Positions 4,771-5,291 of a DNA stretch of 5,291 nucleotides are shown one piece after another (the stretch's first letter is position 1; every line of letters begins with the position of its first letter). This DNA comes from Erysipelothrix sp. (GTDB lineage: Bacteria; Bacillota_I; Bacilli_A; Erysipelotrichales; Erysipelotrichaceae). A program made the translations under genes and the position numbers. The DNA lies in the NCBI GenBank assembly GCA_030152625.1, contig JASLJD010000029.1:1-5291 (forward strand), given 5' to 3'. The notes beneath the pieces are model-generated. The model was not told where the DNA came from. It worked only from the letters and a program-made list of their open reading frames with translations, and ran no database searches.

Positions 4771-5291
4771 TTAGTCACTCCTTTTTAAAAGTTTTTCAAA
4801 CCATGATTTTTTACGATTAAAGTCTTGTAGTTCACTCATCTTTTCATTCACTGCGCGCTCGCCCATTTCAATGGTGTAGCGCCCTTTCCCAACCTCAAAA
4901 ACCCAGACACCTTGCAAAGGAACATTGATTAAGACATCTACATCTTCCTTTACGACATGAAGATCGTGTTCTTGACGCATCAATTCCATCATACGATTCG
5001 CTAGACCTGTGAATGAATCAATTTGATCATAATGCGCTTCATTATGCATCGTCACAGCAATAACCTCATCCATGCCATAAGCCCTTAGCAAAGGTGATGG
5101 TAAGTTCATTCGAACACCGCCATCGGTCAATTGATACTCGCCTAACGGACAGGCATCAATTGCGAATGGAAATGAACATGAAGCTCTAACAGCCTTTGCA
5201 AGCGTCACATCACTGATAACTTCCCAATGCTCTTCCAAAGCAGTAAAACGTTCGGGATGTGATACGAAAACAATAATTTTTCCTGTAATCA
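4771..5291 (-). CDS. Patatin-like phospholipase, C-terminal part
   Basis: The last 172 codons of a patatin-family lipid acyl hydrolase are visible; the N-terminal half, with the expected GxSxG nucleophile motif, lies beyond the right edge. The reading frame stays open to the edge (the first full codons read ITGKIIVFVSHPERFTALEE), so the TTG at 5236-5238 is internal and not a start. The diagnostic part is LAKAVRASCSFPFAI followed about ten residues later by LTDGGVRMNLP. The Asp of DGG, about residue 56 of the fragment, is the second member of the patatin Ser-Asp catalytic dyad. The last about 20 residues are basic (NRKKSWFEKLLKRSD), perhaps for contact with acidic lipid. It is followed after 2 nt by the aldo/keto reductase gene. 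Substrate (phospholipid or other acyl ester) is unknown. Family assignment is fairly sure, but it rests on half a protein. Confidence 0.85.
   Translation of the reverse strand, partial: ITGKIIVFVSHPERFTALEEHWEVISDVTLAKAVRASCSFPFAIDACPLGEYQLTDGGVRMNLPSPLLRAYGMDEVIAVTMHNEAHYDQIDSFTGLANRMMELMRQEHDLHVVKEDVDVLINVPLQGVWVFEVGKGRYTIEMGERAVNEKMSELQDFNRKKSWFEKLLKRSD

Noticed and set aside
5236..5238. A TTG start for a short 155-residue protein.
   Set aside because: The frame continues open to the window edge with patatin-like sequence before it, so this is an internal Leu codon of a truncated gene.

Overview
This window looks like chromosomal DNA from a low-GC Gram-positive bacterium (Bacillota). The evidence is AT-rich coding sequence, strong AGGAGG-type ribosome binding sites, a sigma-A promoter with a perfect TTGACA box, a guanine-class purine riboswitch, a Bacillus-type 7-1-7 Fur box and a lipoprotein D-Ala-D-Ala carboxypeptidase. 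I cannot place the genus; an Erysipelotrichia- or Bacilli-like host would fit. All five genes lie on the minus strand, so transcription runs from high to low coordinates. I see no mobile element, tRNA, rRNA or CRISPR array.

Layout in the direction of transcription. (1) 5291-4771 is the C-terminal part of a patatin-like phospholipase, cut by the window edge. Two bases later comes an aldo/keto reductase (4768-3950), probably co-transcribed and translationally coupled; a GAAA-loop hairpin lies just after its stop. (2) 3865-2537 encodes a lipoprotein with a cysteine-containing N-terminal part, a Lys/Pro linker built of 30-bp repeats, and a C-terminal zinc peptidase domain of the VanY/LdcB (M15B) type. 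(3) 2441-594 encodes a P1B-4 metal-exporting ATPase of the PfeT/FrvA/ZosA group (SPC and HEGST motifs). It has its own extended -10 promoter, a perfect Fur box just downstream of the predicted transcription start and a second palindrome over the -10. It ends in a strong intrinsic terminator. (4) From 537 downward a consensus promoter drives a purine riboswitch and then an NCS2-family purine permease whose 3' part is outside the window.

How the parts work together. These are four separate housekeeping or stress units rather than one pathway: lipid acyl hydrolase plus carbonyl reductase, cell-wall peptide trimming, iron (or other divalent metal) efflux, and purine-base uptake. The regulatory DNA is the most informative part. 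The riboswitch leader has a C at the ligand-specifying position, so guanine or hypoxanthine is expected. It has no U-tract terminator. Instead its platform folds into a hairpin over the Shine-Dalgarno region and carries an 11-nt perfect complement to the 5' strand of P1. This suggests a translational OFF switch. The ATPase control region carries two 7-1-7 palindromes 23 bp apart, which suggests two metalloregulator dimers on the same DNA face.
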